A DNA stretch of 64,000 bases from Mytilinidion resinicola (Eukaryota > Ascomycota > Dothideomycetes > Mytilinidiales > Mytilinidiaceae), in the NCBI RefSeq assembly GCF_010093595.1, contig NW_022985441.1:1748754-1812753 (forward strand). Reading direction: 5' to 3'. The notes beneath the pieces were generated by a model. That model did not search any database. It saw only the letters and a program-made list of their open reading frames with translations, and was not told the DNA's origin. The stretch's first letter is position 1. The number at the start of each line of letters is the position of its first letter. The position numbers were made by a program, and so were the translations under genes. Below, in pieces: positions 52,412-63,850 of this stretch.

Positions 52412-55400
52412 ATGAAGTTTGGGCACAATCTTGCGCGCAATCAGGTTCCCGACTGGGCTGCATCTTACATCAATTACAAGGGCTTGAAGAAGCTCATCAA
52501 ATCCGCGACCGAGGCAGCAAAGGACGGACAAGACCCCGACCTTGCAGGTAAGCTGCGTAACGACCTGCCTACATACAGCATCTGACTTCGCTAGAATTCT
52601 TCTTCCGCCTCGATCGCAACCTCGAAGATGTGGATAGTTTCTACAATAGGAAATACGCAGAGACAGCTCGGCGGCTGAAACTGCTTCACGATCGCTATGG
52701 GCGAGCTCCACGCGTGCCCGAAGGCATAGACCAAGATGAGGCGGGAGACCTAATGGGCGCGCTCCTCGAGCTGCGCGGTCAGCTGCGTAAGCTGCAATGG
52801 TATGGAGAAGTAAACAGAAGAGGGTTTGTCAAGATCACCAAAAAGCTCGACAAGAAGATCCCTCGTGTTTGCACGCAGCAACGCTATCTTGCTTCCAGGG
52901 TGGACCCAAAGCCGTTCGCAAACAACAGCAGCCTTTCTGAGAACATGGCGGCGATCAATGACTGGCTGTCCGCCCTCGGAGACGCTAAAACTTTCGACGA
53001 TGCTGGATCCGTCAAATCAGTGGCATCGATGCGGATGGTGTCGTCGAGAGCTATTCTGAATCTTCCGCCGGGCCTTCTCGATACCGTGGACCAAGCAATC
53101 CGCAATGACGATGCCTCAATTTTAGCGGAGCTACTCCACGAGAGCAACAGCGATGAAGACCGTCTCGGTTCCTCATTCCAGCAACTGTTGCTTAATTTGT
53201 TGCAGCGTTCCATTTCCTGCAGATCCAAAGCCTGCATCGACAAGCTCCTCCCGCAGATTGTGTCCCTAGACGAGGAGGATGACCTGAACAGCCGCAATTG
53301 TATCCACAGGCTTGTCATCAGTATCGGCCGGTCAAAGACGCACGAGGCACAGCAGGGCCCTGGTTCATCCCTCCAACTCCCTGTCGAAGGCACCAATTTC
53401 ATCGTTCCTGCCGAGTCACCTATTCTCTTACCCCCGGCATGGACCAAGACCGAGCAAGAATCGACCAGGCTTCTGAGCCTGGACGACGAGTCCGTTCGCT
53501 TCCTGACGTATCTTCTCGCCAGACTTGAACTTCACCAACGCGCCGCGCTTCAAGCCCGTGATTCCTATGGAAGACTGCCATTGCACTATGCTGCCCAATA
53601 TGGCTTCGTCGTGGTTTGCCAGGTCGTCATAAAGTACATGCAGGAGTGGGATCAGTTTGATGTGTCCCAAGGCATTGATTCGGAGCTTTGGCAAGACTTG
53701 GAAGGCTTCGCGCCTCTCCATCTCAGTGTAATCGGTGGGCATCCCCTGACCACGAAAACACTTCTTCAGGCCGAGGACTGGCGCGGAGAAAGCAGCGATA
53801 GGATGTCGTCAAGAAAAAATGTGTCCAAATCTGGTGCGGTCCTCGCCCTTGCAACTCAGTCCAATTTCTTCGCGATTGTACGCCTATTGGTGGATGCGGG
53901 AGTCGATGTAAATTACCAGGACGAGCAGGGCGAGACTGCGTTACACGTTGCTGCCCGCTTCGGTCATCGTGAATGTGCAGAGGCACTAGTAAGCGGCTCT
54001 GAGAATCAGAAGACGGACGTCGATATACCAGAAAAGACTTTCTCGTGGACGCCAATTTTCATCGCCTGTGTGGACGGCCATCTGCCTATTGTCGAGCTAC
54101 TTATTGCTGCCGGCGCTGACCTTGAGCGACCCGATCTCTCCGGTTGGACTGCAAAGGAACACGCCGCTCTCCGTGGGTACTTAGAGATTGCCGAGAGGCT
54201 CGCAGAAGTCAGTCCTACTCGAGCTCTGCCGACTTCCGACACTTCATCAGCTCGATCTGCGTCACCTCCAAGTGCCTCTTCCCTAGACGACAGACGGTCC
54301 AACAATCTCCTTAGGGAAACTCAAGCCGTGCGAATCCCCGAACCTGTCAAGGCGTTTGGGCATCGCTATCTTACGAAAGAAACCATGGTCCTTGTCAGCC
54401 TGGGCTCCATGGATATCAGGAAGGATGTCGCAGCCGTGCAGCTCGACAACATTCCGCTTTCTGATGCCCATTCCACCCAGCTCGATACTGCCTTGTCTGT
54501 CGTCGTGTCTGCAACAGGCGCGACTGGCGAACCTACCGTCATCGATCTTCCCGTGCAAGAGAACATATGTACAGATCCTATCACGTTCATGACAACAAAT
54601 GCTACGGGCGTGAAGTTGCTCTTCGACATTGTACCGACATATGCGGGTTCAAAGGACCGCATCGTCGGCCGGGCGGTCGCACTTCTTTCCAGCATCAAAC
54701 CGAGTATTGGGTCGAACAGAATTACCTTGCAGGGCGATGTGAAAGTGCCCATCATTGCTGCCGCGACGTTAGAGGTTATTGGATCCGTCAATTTCAATTT
54801 TCTTATTATTACGCCGTTCACGCATCCCAATATGTCTATCACGGAACAACATACATATTGGAAGAGTATGACATCAACAATGGTTATCGGACATCGAGGT
54901 GAATTCGGCTGCTGTTTCTCTCCTCCGGTCCCATCCTAACTCATGTGAAGGTCTGGGCAAAAACATGGCTTCCAGGAAATCCTTGCAACTCGGCGAAAAC
55001 ACCCTCCAGGTATAATCAACTTGTCTGCCGTATGAATGTCGTCGTTAATCTGGTATCAGTCTTTCATTGCTGCAGCAAATCTTGGCGCGTCTTATGTTGA
55101 GGTAAGCCTATCACCGAGGATCTCCGAATTACACTAATCACTTGATAGTTCGGTAAGGATCGAAGGAAGCCACTTTAGGCTTTATCTAACATACTGTAGA
55201 TGTCCAGTTGACGAAAGACCATGTTCCAGTCATTTACCATGACTTCTTGGTCAGCGAGACCGGAATTGACGCTCCTGTACACACTCTCACATTGGAGCAA
55301 GTATGGATAGCCTCTCAGCCCAGTATCTTTAAACTACTCATATTAATCTTGTGATAAATAGTTTCTGCATATAAGCGAGCACCAGACCCCAAGATCTTCT

Positions 55401-56411
55401 CGGGCGCCATCGCCAGACGATGCTAGGAGTGCACAAGTTGGCAAGGGAGTTCGATCGTCTCAGAGACGTCCACGATCATACTCTATGGACACATCCAATC
55501 AAAGCCACACGGTAGATCTGGCTGAACGGATGAAACACACTCGTGACTTCAAGATGAAGGGCTATAAGGGGAACAGCAGGGGCACCTTCATCCAGGCTCC
55601 ATTCACGACCCTAGAGGAGATGTTCAGGAAGCTCCCCGAATCCACCGGTTTCAACATAGAGATGAGTATGCTCTCCCTTCATTCCGAATCGTGGTCCTTT
55701 TAGCCCTCGGAGTTTTTGCTCACTTCATGTCAGAATATCCAATGCTCCACGAATCCGAGGAGCACGAAATGGACACTTACGCGGTTGAGCTCAACTCATT
55801 TGTCGACACAGTCCTTAAAACCGTCTACGACCTTGGCAACAAACGCAACATAATTTTCTCTTCTTTCAACCCTGACATCTGTCTTATGCTGTCCTTCAAG
55901 CAGCCCTCCATCCCGATACTGTTCTTGACCGATGCTGGAACTTCCCCAGTTGGCGACATTCGTGCGGCAAGTCTGCAAGAAGCTATTCGTTTCGCATCTA
56001 GGTGGAATCTCCTCGGTGTGGTGTCGGCAGCGGAGCCCTTGGTACTGTGTCCGCGGCTAGTCAAGGTTGTGAAGGAATCAGGGCTCGTGTGTGTGAGCTA
56101 CGGAACGCTCAATAACGATCCTGAAAAAGTGAAGGTATAAGAGCTTTTCAGTAGTCTCCGCTTATCCGTGTTTGCTAACAAAGGGGTTTTAGCTCCAAGT
56201 CAACGAGGGCATCGATGCAGTCATCGTTGACTCGGTCCTCGCCATCCGCAAGGGCCTCACAGGCCCTAACCACAAAGCCGCCACCAAGTTTACTGCAAAC
56301 ATTCAGAATGGTGCACGTGACGCTATTGTTTCAAAGGAGGGGAAAAAGCACATATCGAACGTAGTGGACACCATCAACGGAGTTCCTTCAACACCTGTGA
56401 TTTTCTCCTGA
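52412..56411 (+). CDS. GDE1: SPX-ankyrin-GDPD glycerophosphocholine phosphodiesterase
   Basis: Nine exons encode 1,189 residues: 52412-52547, 52595-54898, 54951-55009, 55060-55101, 55149-55152, 55200-55300, 55362-55665, 55734-56134 and 56193-56411. The enzyme splits glycerophosphocholine to choline and glycerol 3-phosphate, releasing phosphate and choline from lipid turnover. Residues 2-25 (KFGHNLARNQVPDWAASYINYKGLKKLI) open the SPX domain, which senses inositol pyrophosphates. Ankyrin repeats lie near residues 370-560 (GRLPLHYAAQYGF, GETALHVAARFGHRECAEAL). The GDPD domain starts at about 808 with VIGHRG and contains ENT, EFDVQLTKD and VIYHDF. Exon 5 is only TTCG and is needed to make the catalytic EFD motif. 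Yeast Gde1 has 1,223 residues and the same domain order. Confidence 0.94.
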
Positions 56412-56894
56412 GCTAGAACGTCAGGTTCTGCGCCTCTACGTGCGGATATAGGTATAGCGGGGGTACAGGAGGTTGCTATCATTCGGATTTATCACTGAAG
56501 CTTGCTCTCCGTGCGCTTCCCCCTATCATAAACTTCCAGGCTGTTCCAAAATTACGAGTCTTGGACATGCTACTCTTTTGTTGGTTCTTGCAAATTGCTA
56601 GACATACACATCCCACGTAAACCTGGCTATTCATTCCTTTTTCCGGCCTCGTGTCTATCGTACATGCGGCCAATTATACGGATAGGGCATTTCCAAGAGA
56701 TGAGGAACTTGGCTCGCCGCAATGACTTTGAATGGTGCCTATACCTCATAAGCGAGTGAGACACAAGGATGACGTTCCAAAACTCGAGTAGCTTGTGCCA
56801 TATATGCTCCTTTTGAAGATGGCAGAAGGAACCGTAGCTCTGAAGTCTAGGATTGATGAGTGCAAGGTCTGAGCAATCCTCCCTCCTCTGAAAA
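56412..56894. other. Intergenic between convergent genes
   Basis: This is the 3' flank of GDE1 (plus) and of the MFS transporter (minus). Nothing is recognised. Confidence 0.5.
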
Positions 56895-58712
56895 TCAGTC
56901 CAAGTCGATAGGATACTTCTTGCGAATCATTCCCCCATATTTGTAAATTAAAGCAGGTGCCGGAATCAACGCGAGGGCGACGAAGCCTAACAGACTATTG
57001 CCCCATCCTAATCCCAAGCTCTTATACATGGACGGGCCCGCGAGCGGCAGAAAAGCCGCAAAAAGGCACCGGAGTGCTGTAAGTGCGGCGACAGCTGAAG
57101 CCGCGTACTCCGGAAAGGCGTCAATGAGGTAGGTTTGAATCGGTGCGAAGATTCCCATCAGTCCTAACCCAAACGGCAATAATCCAACCAGGGGCACGAT
57201 CCAGTGGGCTTTTTTCTCTGCCGACCAACCGTACCAGAAGAACGATATTGGCACCAGCATGCCGAAGAAAACAACGGCTGGAAGACGCATTTCGGGCTCG
57301 TAGACGCCGTTATTACGTTTCGATAAACGGATTATGGTCGCATCGGACGTCTTGGCGACAAAGAGTATGCCGAGGAAGAACCCAATGCCAATCCCCAGGT
57401 ATGCCAACCCACACATCTCCGGCTGCCAGTCGTATGTTTCCATATAGACTTGTGTGATGGTGGTGAAGAGAAGGTAGAGCAGTCCAAATACGAAGGAAAG
57501 GTAGGCGGAGAGGAGAAATACAATGGGGGACATGCTAAGCATCTTCAACGGGCGCAAAATACCCGTTTTAAGAACATTCCGGCGAAGAAGCTGATCTTCG
57601 GTCTTGTTTCGCGCGTAGAACGAGAGGAGGTCTGGACGATCGAGCTCCCGCCGAAGACGGATAGTCTTTCTTTGTAAAAGAACGGTAGGATTTGTCTCTC
57701 GGTTCATAATTATGATACCGAGGGTTACCAGGGCGGAGCCAATTAGAAGAACCCAGAATACCCACCGCCACCCTACGCGTTGAGCGATGAATCCACCGCA
57801 TATGGGACCCACCACAGGACCAAACAACGCGCCCAGGCTGTAGACGGCTGTAGCGAGGCCTCGTTGCTCAGCTACAAACAGGTCAGCAATGACGCCGCCT
57901 CCAATTGTCAGACACGCGGAGCCTCCGATACCCCCAAGGAATCGCATGACCATGAGAGCTGCGAGATTTGGAGCTAGCGCGCAGCCGAGATTCCAGATGA
58001 CGAAGAAGCAATTGGAACAATCAAGTACGGGACGGCGACCGTAGATTTCGCTAAGTGGAGAGAGGAAGAGAGGGCCCACCTGAAAAGATGTAAGTGTCTG
58101 GGTTTTACAACTCGCGAGAGGCGAATGGTACGTACCACGAATCCAAGGACAAAAATGCTCACGGAAAAAGAACTTAAGATCGTGCTCGTATTGTTGAACT
58201 CTGTGTCCATGAAGGAGACACCGGGCGCAAACATGGACGAGGCTAACGGACTGTCCCCGTGGTTTTAGCAACCGTCTGAGGTTTTCATCGGAGCTGGTAC
58301 CAACGAACCTCATGAGCGTGATGATACTCACCAACCCCAAGAGACACCATTTTGTGAAATCAGGGAAGTTTCTAGGATTCGCCGGGTCGTCTTGACCATC
58401 CCAGCCGACTATGCCTTTGTCCAGATCGTTTTCGGGATACTTTTCATGCTCTATTTGGTCTTTGTGTCGCGTACTCCTCCGCGACAGGTGCTTTTCAAGA
58501 TCGTAATCATGGTCGTCCTTGCTGTTGACTAGGTTCAGTTCTTTCTGAAAAGTGTTAACGTTGGCGTACAACAGGCTAGAATTGTTTACGTTGTCAACTA
58601 CAGCTCTCTCTGGCTCGGTCGCAATGGCTTTCTCGAGATCCCGCTTTCCGTTGTCAACTGAGCTGTCCTCGTCTTTGATACTATTCACGTCTACGTCTTT
58701 TTCGGACGACAT
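56895..58712 (-). CDS. MFS multidrug transporter, DHA1 type
   Basis: Exons 58712-58309, 58250-58136 and 58079-56895 encode 567 residues. A long hydrophilic N-terminus (about 115 residues, many Asp/Glu/Lys) precedes GWDGQDDPANPRNFPDFTKW, the usual entry to TM1 in this family. Splicing restores TLMSPLASSMFAPG and SIFVLGFVVGPLFLSPLSEIYGRRPV, the second ending in the motif A loop. RFLGGIGGSACLTIGGG and SLGALFGPVVGPICGG (motif C) follow. Twelve membrane segments are expected, with transport of drugs, polyamines or metabolites; the substrate is unknown. Both introns (58 and 56 nt) happen to lack stops in the flanking frames, so an unspliced 605-codon reading exists; it would replace TM1-TM2 with non-hydrophobic sequence and is wrong. 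Confidence 0.9.
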   Translation of the reverse strand: MSSEKDVDVNSIKDEDSSVDNGKRDLEKAIATEPERAVVDNVNNSSLLYANVNTFQKELNLVNSKDDHDYDLEKHLSRRSTRHKDQIEHEKYPENDLDKGIVGWDGQDDPANPRNFPDFTKWCLLGLVSIITLMRFVGTSSDENLRRLLKPRGQSVSLVHVCARCLLHGHRVQQYEHDLKFFFREHFCPWIRGTYHSPLASCKTQTLTSFQVGPLFLSPLSEIYGRRPVLDCSNCFFVIWNLGCALAPNLAALMVMRFLGGIGGSACLTIGGGVIADLFVAEQRGLATAVYSLGALFGPVVGPICGGFIAQRVGWRWVFWVLLIGSALVTLGIIIMNRETNPTVLLQRKTIRLRRELDRPDLLSFYARNKTEDQLLRRNVLKTGILRPLKMLSMSPIVFLLSAYLSFVFGLLYLLFTTITQVYMETYDWQPEMCGLAYLGIGIGFFLGILFVAKTSDATIIRLSKRNNGVYEPEMRLPAVVFFGMLVPISFFWYGWSAEKKAHWIVPLVGLLPFGLGLMGIFAPIQTYLIDAFPEYAASAVAALTALRCLFAAFLPLAGPSMYKSLGLGWGNSLLGFVALALIPAPALIYKYGGMIRKKYPIDLD

Positions 58713-59590
58713 TGCAGGGCAAGAAAGAGTTCCGATACTGGAGTTAAAATGCAGCTAGCAGCGTAGTAGTAGAGTCGAAGGGAGCAACAGCGCGAGATGA
58801 ACAAGACAAGGAATGAAATTGCAACCCTGCGCGGCTGAAGATATCTGGGCGACAAACGGACGACTACAAAGGCTTGAAGTTACCGTATTCTCTGGATGAA
58901 CGCCTGCATGTGGCCAATCGGGGCTGCGAATTGCCGGCAGCTCTTGCTACTTTTGGTGCCACCCTCGGCCGAGCCGGACTTTGGAAAACGCGAGTCGAAA
59001 AATGCGGGGTCCTTGCGGGGAATTCAGAGCTTCCACGTGATATGGATCTGTTGATTGAACAAAGAATCTTAGGATGGCCTTGAACCCAAAGCATTTGCCC
59101 GTCAGGGCCTTGTGGCCTCATTGCCCTCTCAGAGTCCCAGAGTCAGCTTCAGCGAACGCAAGGCACCTATCTCATCTCTTGTCCGTCACATCTCTCCCGG
59201 AGCACATGCCTTCTACACCTCTACGATATCAGAGCGTTAAGTGGTAGTAATGGATCCAGCTATAGCCCTTAAATTCCGCAGAGATAGGCGTAGTCTTGCA
59301 AAGCAAAACTCTCATGCGAGCAGTCTGTTAGTTTGTTATAGCTTCGGCCTTGAGCATCCGCGGAGGTCTGTCTTCCTAGTCGTTAGTTCTCAGTCTAGAC
59401 TTTTGCCGCTTCTGTCATGATAGACTCCACCATGATGCAATGCCCTTCTCCGCGATTTGCTTCCGTTCGACCTTGATGCAAAGCTATATTCAATGCTCTC
59501 ATTTTAGACCTGATCACAGAGCTCATTCTCGTAACTTCCAACCTCGTAAATCCAAGCCTCATAGCCTCGTATTTTCTTCCAAAGCTAAAC
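58713..59590. other. Intergenic, 0.9 kb
   Basis: This is upstream of the MFS transporter and upstream of the GST pseudogene. No gene or clear regulatory site is recognised. Confidence 0.45.
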
Positions 59591-60530
59591 ATGCCATCAA
59601 CGAGGTCTTATGGAACAGCCGGCGCAAACAATGAGAAGATAGGTGGAGTACCTGTGCCTCACTACTTCGATTTTCAGTCTGGCGGGCGTGGTCAGGTGAT
59701 AAGACTCCTATGGGAGGCAAGTTAGCAGCGGCAGACCTGAAATATGAAGAGACAAGTATCCTATCTACGAACTCAGACTTCCTACAGGATGCCGAGATCG
59801 CCTACAAGGACATCCGCTACAGCTTTGAAGAGTATCCAAAATACAAAGCCACCAAAATTTCTAGCTCAACCCAACGACGAATCTCCCGGTCATTGAGTTG
59901 AATAGTAGGATTTGACGCAGAGTTACGCCATCCTCAGGCATTTCGCGCGCCAATTGGGCAAATACGATGGGGAGACAGAGGAAGAGAAGTACTAGGCCGA
60001 TGCAATGTGCGACATCGTCATTGATTGTAAGCATAGCATCTCATCGAATCGCTGAAAACGGGCATCACCTAACGCGCGAGGATCTGAAGGGCGAACGCTG
60101 TTTATCACTGCCTTCTTTTCTGACAACAAGAACGCCACGTATCCCCAGCACTGTGAAGGAGACCGAGCCAGATTCTTGAAGGCTATGAACACCCATTTGT
60201 CATCTCATGGCGCCTCCCGCAATGGTCCATTCGTCATTAGTGTAAAGGTTACGTACGCTGATCCAGAGGTACATCGATATGCCAATGTGCACATAGGCAC
60301 TTTCCCTTCCTATCTAGGAAAATGAGCTGCGCTTGCTCAGCCTGAGCTGTGGCTGAGCTGGGATGAGCAGATCCTAAGCTGAGTTTAGGACCAGGTTCTG
60401 GGCGCCGTATGCTGTAGGGTTAACCTGGTTTCAGGCTCCAGTTCTAGCAGTCAGAGCAATCCACGACGAGAGTTTCGAGGGCCTCCAAGCACGCGCAACA
60501 ACACCCAAATTGAATGGAAATCACTCGATC
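59591..60530 (+). pseudogene. Glutathione S-transferase relic, multiply broken
   Basis: GST blocks can be read in order, but not in one frame. From the ATG at 59591: PVPHYFDFQSGGRGQVIRLLWE (thioredoxin-fold start), a GC-AG intron (59717-59787), then DAEIAYKDIRYSFEEYPKY. A frameshift near 59862-59865 precedes LNPTTNLPVIELN; a second near 59908-59914 precedes the SYAILRHFARQLGKYDGETEEEKY block. A TAG at 59993-59995 stands where the family has Trp, giving a stop before ADAMCDIVID. After another intron (60027-60089) the text runs on as WRTLFITAFFSDNKNATYPQHCEGDRARFLKAMNTH-like residues to about 60262. A weak C-terminal remnant (AIHDESFEGL) lies near 60440-60500. At least three inactivating changes mean this is a dead gene. 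Nearest kin are fungal sigma-like GSTs; that is an inference. Confidence 0.8.
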
Positions 60531-61299
60531 GTTCGAGAAGTCGCAGGCTGTACAGATGTGAGACCTAAATCAATACCTAAAATCACTCAGCTTCGTGCCT
60601 AATGTTGTTGTTTTGTAGGGTAAAAAATGCCACTTTTTATAATGGTGCGTCCCTCAAGGGTAACGGGCGGTAGTATCAGTTCTACCACCGCCCTCCTTAT
60701 TTGTTCTAGCGTATTATGGATCCTCCCCTTATTGCAACCCTGCAACCGTCACTCTTCGTTCACCGTCCTACACATGCTCACCCAAATATCGATCCGAATG
60801 AAGCCCAATGCTTCCACTTCCGGGTATTGCAATATTAGCTGTGAAATTCGAGATTAGGAAGTCCGGTCAAAGGAGACTCTCTACCATCGACTCTAGGGAT
60901 GACGTTGATGATCCGATGAGGGGAGGCGGTAGAATGCATGTGCACCATACGAAGTCCACAGTGAGTGACATCGGGACAAGTCCTGGGCTTAGTCATCTCA
61001 CCCAGCCATCCCGCACGCCCTCTCACATCCCACAACGCCTTTTCCACCATGCGCATTCACGACATCGATTTTGGACCCAAAGGAAACGAAGATTACACCT
61101 TCCTCTTAGAATTACTCAGCATGCAGTTAAAATGATCGCATTGATAATCAAGATTTGATGTAGCCAGTAATAACGTAGCGCGAGAGTAACAGATTGATGG
61201 CGACATTTTTCAGGTTCATGGTGCAACAGAACCGAAGAGATAAGTTGACCTTTTTCTTTCTGCTTCTTTAAATAATATTGAATACAAATATACCTGAGT
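60531..61299. other. Intergenic, 0.8 kb
   Basis: This lies between the GST relic and the SDR gene. A 116-codon plus-strand frame at 60808-61158 has no motif. An AT-rich stretch at 61262-61295 directly precedes the SDR start. Confidence 0.45.
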
Positions 61300-62172
61300 A
61301 TGGTATCCGACAAATTCTTTGCTATCGTTGCCGGTGTCGGCCCGGGGACGGGAAGATCAGTGGCCATCCGATTCTCGGAAGCCTACCCGGTTGTTCTGCT
61401 GGCTCGCTCCCCAGAAAGCTACAACAATGTTGTCGCCGAGATCAGTAAGGCCGGCAGGAAGGCGATCGGCATTACTGCCGATGCAACGGATGAGTCTTCT
61501 ATCACATCAGCGTTCGAAACTATCAAGAAGGAGCTCCCCGACTTCAAGCTCGCAGCTACGATCTACAACGTTCGACCCAACTCACGACCAAGCCGTAAAC
61601 CATTCTTGGAATTGACTTTAGAGGACCTAGATACCAGTTTGAACGGCAATATGTATGTCCTATCTAACAGAATGCCCGTTTGCTTGTGCTGGTATATCTC
61701 TGACCAAACCTCTCTACTCTAGTCGTGGTCTCTTCAACTTTGCTCAAAGCATATTGCCTCTACTGCTCGGGTCGGTAGAGCATTCTCCTCAACCGCCAAC
61801 TCTGATAGTAACCGGGGCGACCGCATCGATTAGAGGGTCAGCAAAATGGTCTGTTATTGCCGCGGGCAAATCTGGGCAGCGCATCTTAACGCAGTCTTTG
61901 GCAAGAGAGTTCGGTCCGCTGGGAGTTCATGTCGCCCATGCCGTCATCGATGGCGGCATTGATGTCCCTGACGCGACGCATTATCCTCGCAATGACGGAA
62001 CTCCAGATGGCAGAATCAGTCCTTATGCTGTAAGTGAACCTACTTATCTGTGTCTAATGTTCGAATGTTGACTTGTTGCAAGATTGCCGAAAGCTACTGG
62101 TATCTGCATACGCAACATAAATCAGCATTCACCCAGGAGTTGGATTTGAGACCTTTCATCGAGCATTTCTAA
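61300..62172 (+). CDS. Atypical short-chain dehydrogenase
   Basis: Exons 61300-61652, 61723-62029 and 62083-62172 encode 249 residues, the typical SDR length. The Rossmann nucleotide site is VAGVGPGTGRSVAIRF at about residues 10-25, and ADATDESSITSAF fits the adenine-pocket region. Splicing gives SLNGNIRGLFNFAQSILPLLL, then TLIVTGATASIRGSAKWSVIAAGKSGQRILTQSLAREFG and VAHAVIDGGID. The catalytic YxxxK is not seen: the Lys is present in AAGK, but the Tyr position holds Ile. Several fungal SDR-like proteins of this subgroup lack the Tyr, so it may be non-catalytic or use another residue. The C-terminus (ESYWYLHTQHKSAFTQELDLRPF) is typical of the subgroup. Introns are 70 and 53 nt. Neighbours give no pathway. 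Confidence 0.87.
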
Positions 62173-63780
62173 GTGAACAGACTTTGAACAGGCTCTAAAG
62201 AATCATTCAGACAAGCCTCAATGGATAGCCTGCTTTTGCTACCCAGAACTTGAATCTCTGCACAAAATTGGAAGCTCACACTGCGACGGCGAGGATTTTT
62301 TGAGGAGGATGTTGATCTTGTTTCATATCTCAGTCATTAATGAAAGTCACATCCATGTGATATCATTCGCTAGCCATGAGATGTAGTTCATCCACTCTAT
62401 GGTATTTCTTGTGAAGTGTGTTGCGCCTACCGCCGTCCTTCACTGGTCTGGGTTAAAATTAAAACAGTCACTATTTAAGAGTCAGCCAGCTGAGAGCCTG
62501 AGACAACAATTCTTTGTCAACGAATTGCTTTGACAGCTTTCGTTCCATCTAGGCCACTTTTCTTAGCTTAGATCTCTACAAATGTCATCAGTACCGTCCT
62601 TCTACGCCCTCGATTCTCTTCACGGAGATACCAATATAGCCTTGTAGATCGGTACCTTATTCCCGAGCACTCAACCTTCCTAGATTCTGTTAAAAGCCGC
62701 CCTTCCTTGACCTTCCTCTCGAGCTCCGAGAACAGATGTACGAGAAACCCGTCATTGTCACTAGAGTCCAAACCCCAGCTTATGGTGGGACGGTCGGGAC
62801 GGTCGCGAGAGCGTTGCCGCGCGTGGCCTCGCGGTCGCAGTCAATGTCGTAGATGTTGTAGCCGGCCATGCTGGAGTTGGTGCGGAAACCATCAAGCTGG
62901 TCGCAGCCGCAGGGGAGGTGGTGCTCGCCGAATTGGTGATTGTAAGACGTGTCGCCAGTTTGTAAACGGGCCACATATCTCGTCACATAATGCTGTCAAG
63001 TAATTGGCGGATAGGGCTGCAAGAAGGAAGTAGCTAGGCGGGGAGCAGGATAAGGTGTGGAAGAAAGCGTACAAGAATACAAAGAAGAAGGGGAGGGAGC
63101 CACTAAAGAAGGAGGGGAAGTATATTTACTCGGTATATAGGTAGCTAGTGTATGTGCTGTATTATAGCCGTATATTGCGGGTCCAACAATTAACAATAAT
63201 ACGTATCAGACGGACTCGACAATAGGGGAGAATTGTCCTGAGGCTGGTGGGAGCTGCGCGGCGGGGACTTGTGGTGGGATGGTTAGTCTTGGGAGTTGTG
63301 TTAATAAGGCAGGGCCAGCTTGTGCGACGACCTTGTGATGGGCATAGGAATGCGGCCGGTGGTTATAGAACGTGTAGGAGAGGAGGAGATAGCAGGGGTG
63401 GTGGTTATTAGGGGTTTGATTTTGGTTTAGGGTGTTGAGCTAAGGGATACACTGTATAGAATAGACTGGTATAGAATTGCTACTTCAACGTAATAACATG
63501 TAGAAGGATGGGCATCCGGGTTTATATTTATACTGCTTTATTAATAATGCTTAGATGGAAGATAGATAATTTAACCCCCCTGTATAGCGGAAACTCTACC
63601 ATGCCAAGAATACTCCTAATACTACTACCTAACGCGGCCTGCTAGTTGTTTACTCTGCTATCCACCATCAACATTATAATATAAATTGGGTTAGTTAGGT
63701 CTTATAATATTCTTATAGCTTAATCTTAGTTATTAAAAATTTATAAGTTATATAATTATTATATAAGTGTATAATTGATT
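62173..63780. other. Gene-poor right flank, becoming AT-rich
   Basis: No complete gene is recognised. From about 63400 onward the sequence is visibly AT-rich, with many TATA/TTAT runs. This looks like the edge of an AT-rich, repeat-type compartment that fungal repeat-induced mutation often produces, but no transposon motif is readable here. Confidence 0.5.
62780..62992 (-). other. Possible terminal exon of an unknown gene
   Basis: After a CTTGACAG acceptor-like sequence, a 70-codon frame runs to TAA and contains HHLPCGCDQLDGF and MAGYNIYDIDCD, a pattern of Cys and Asn/Tyr residues that looks protein-like. No matching upstream exon or start could be found, so it may be a relic or chance. Confidence 0.2.

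Positions 63781-63850
<70 letters not shown>

Noticed and set aside
56895..58712. Continuous 605-codon reading of the second MFS gene without introns
   Set aside because: The stretch between TM1 and motif A becomes non-hydrophobic and unlike the family; two clean introns restore SSMFAPG and FVVGPLFLSPLSEIYGRRP.
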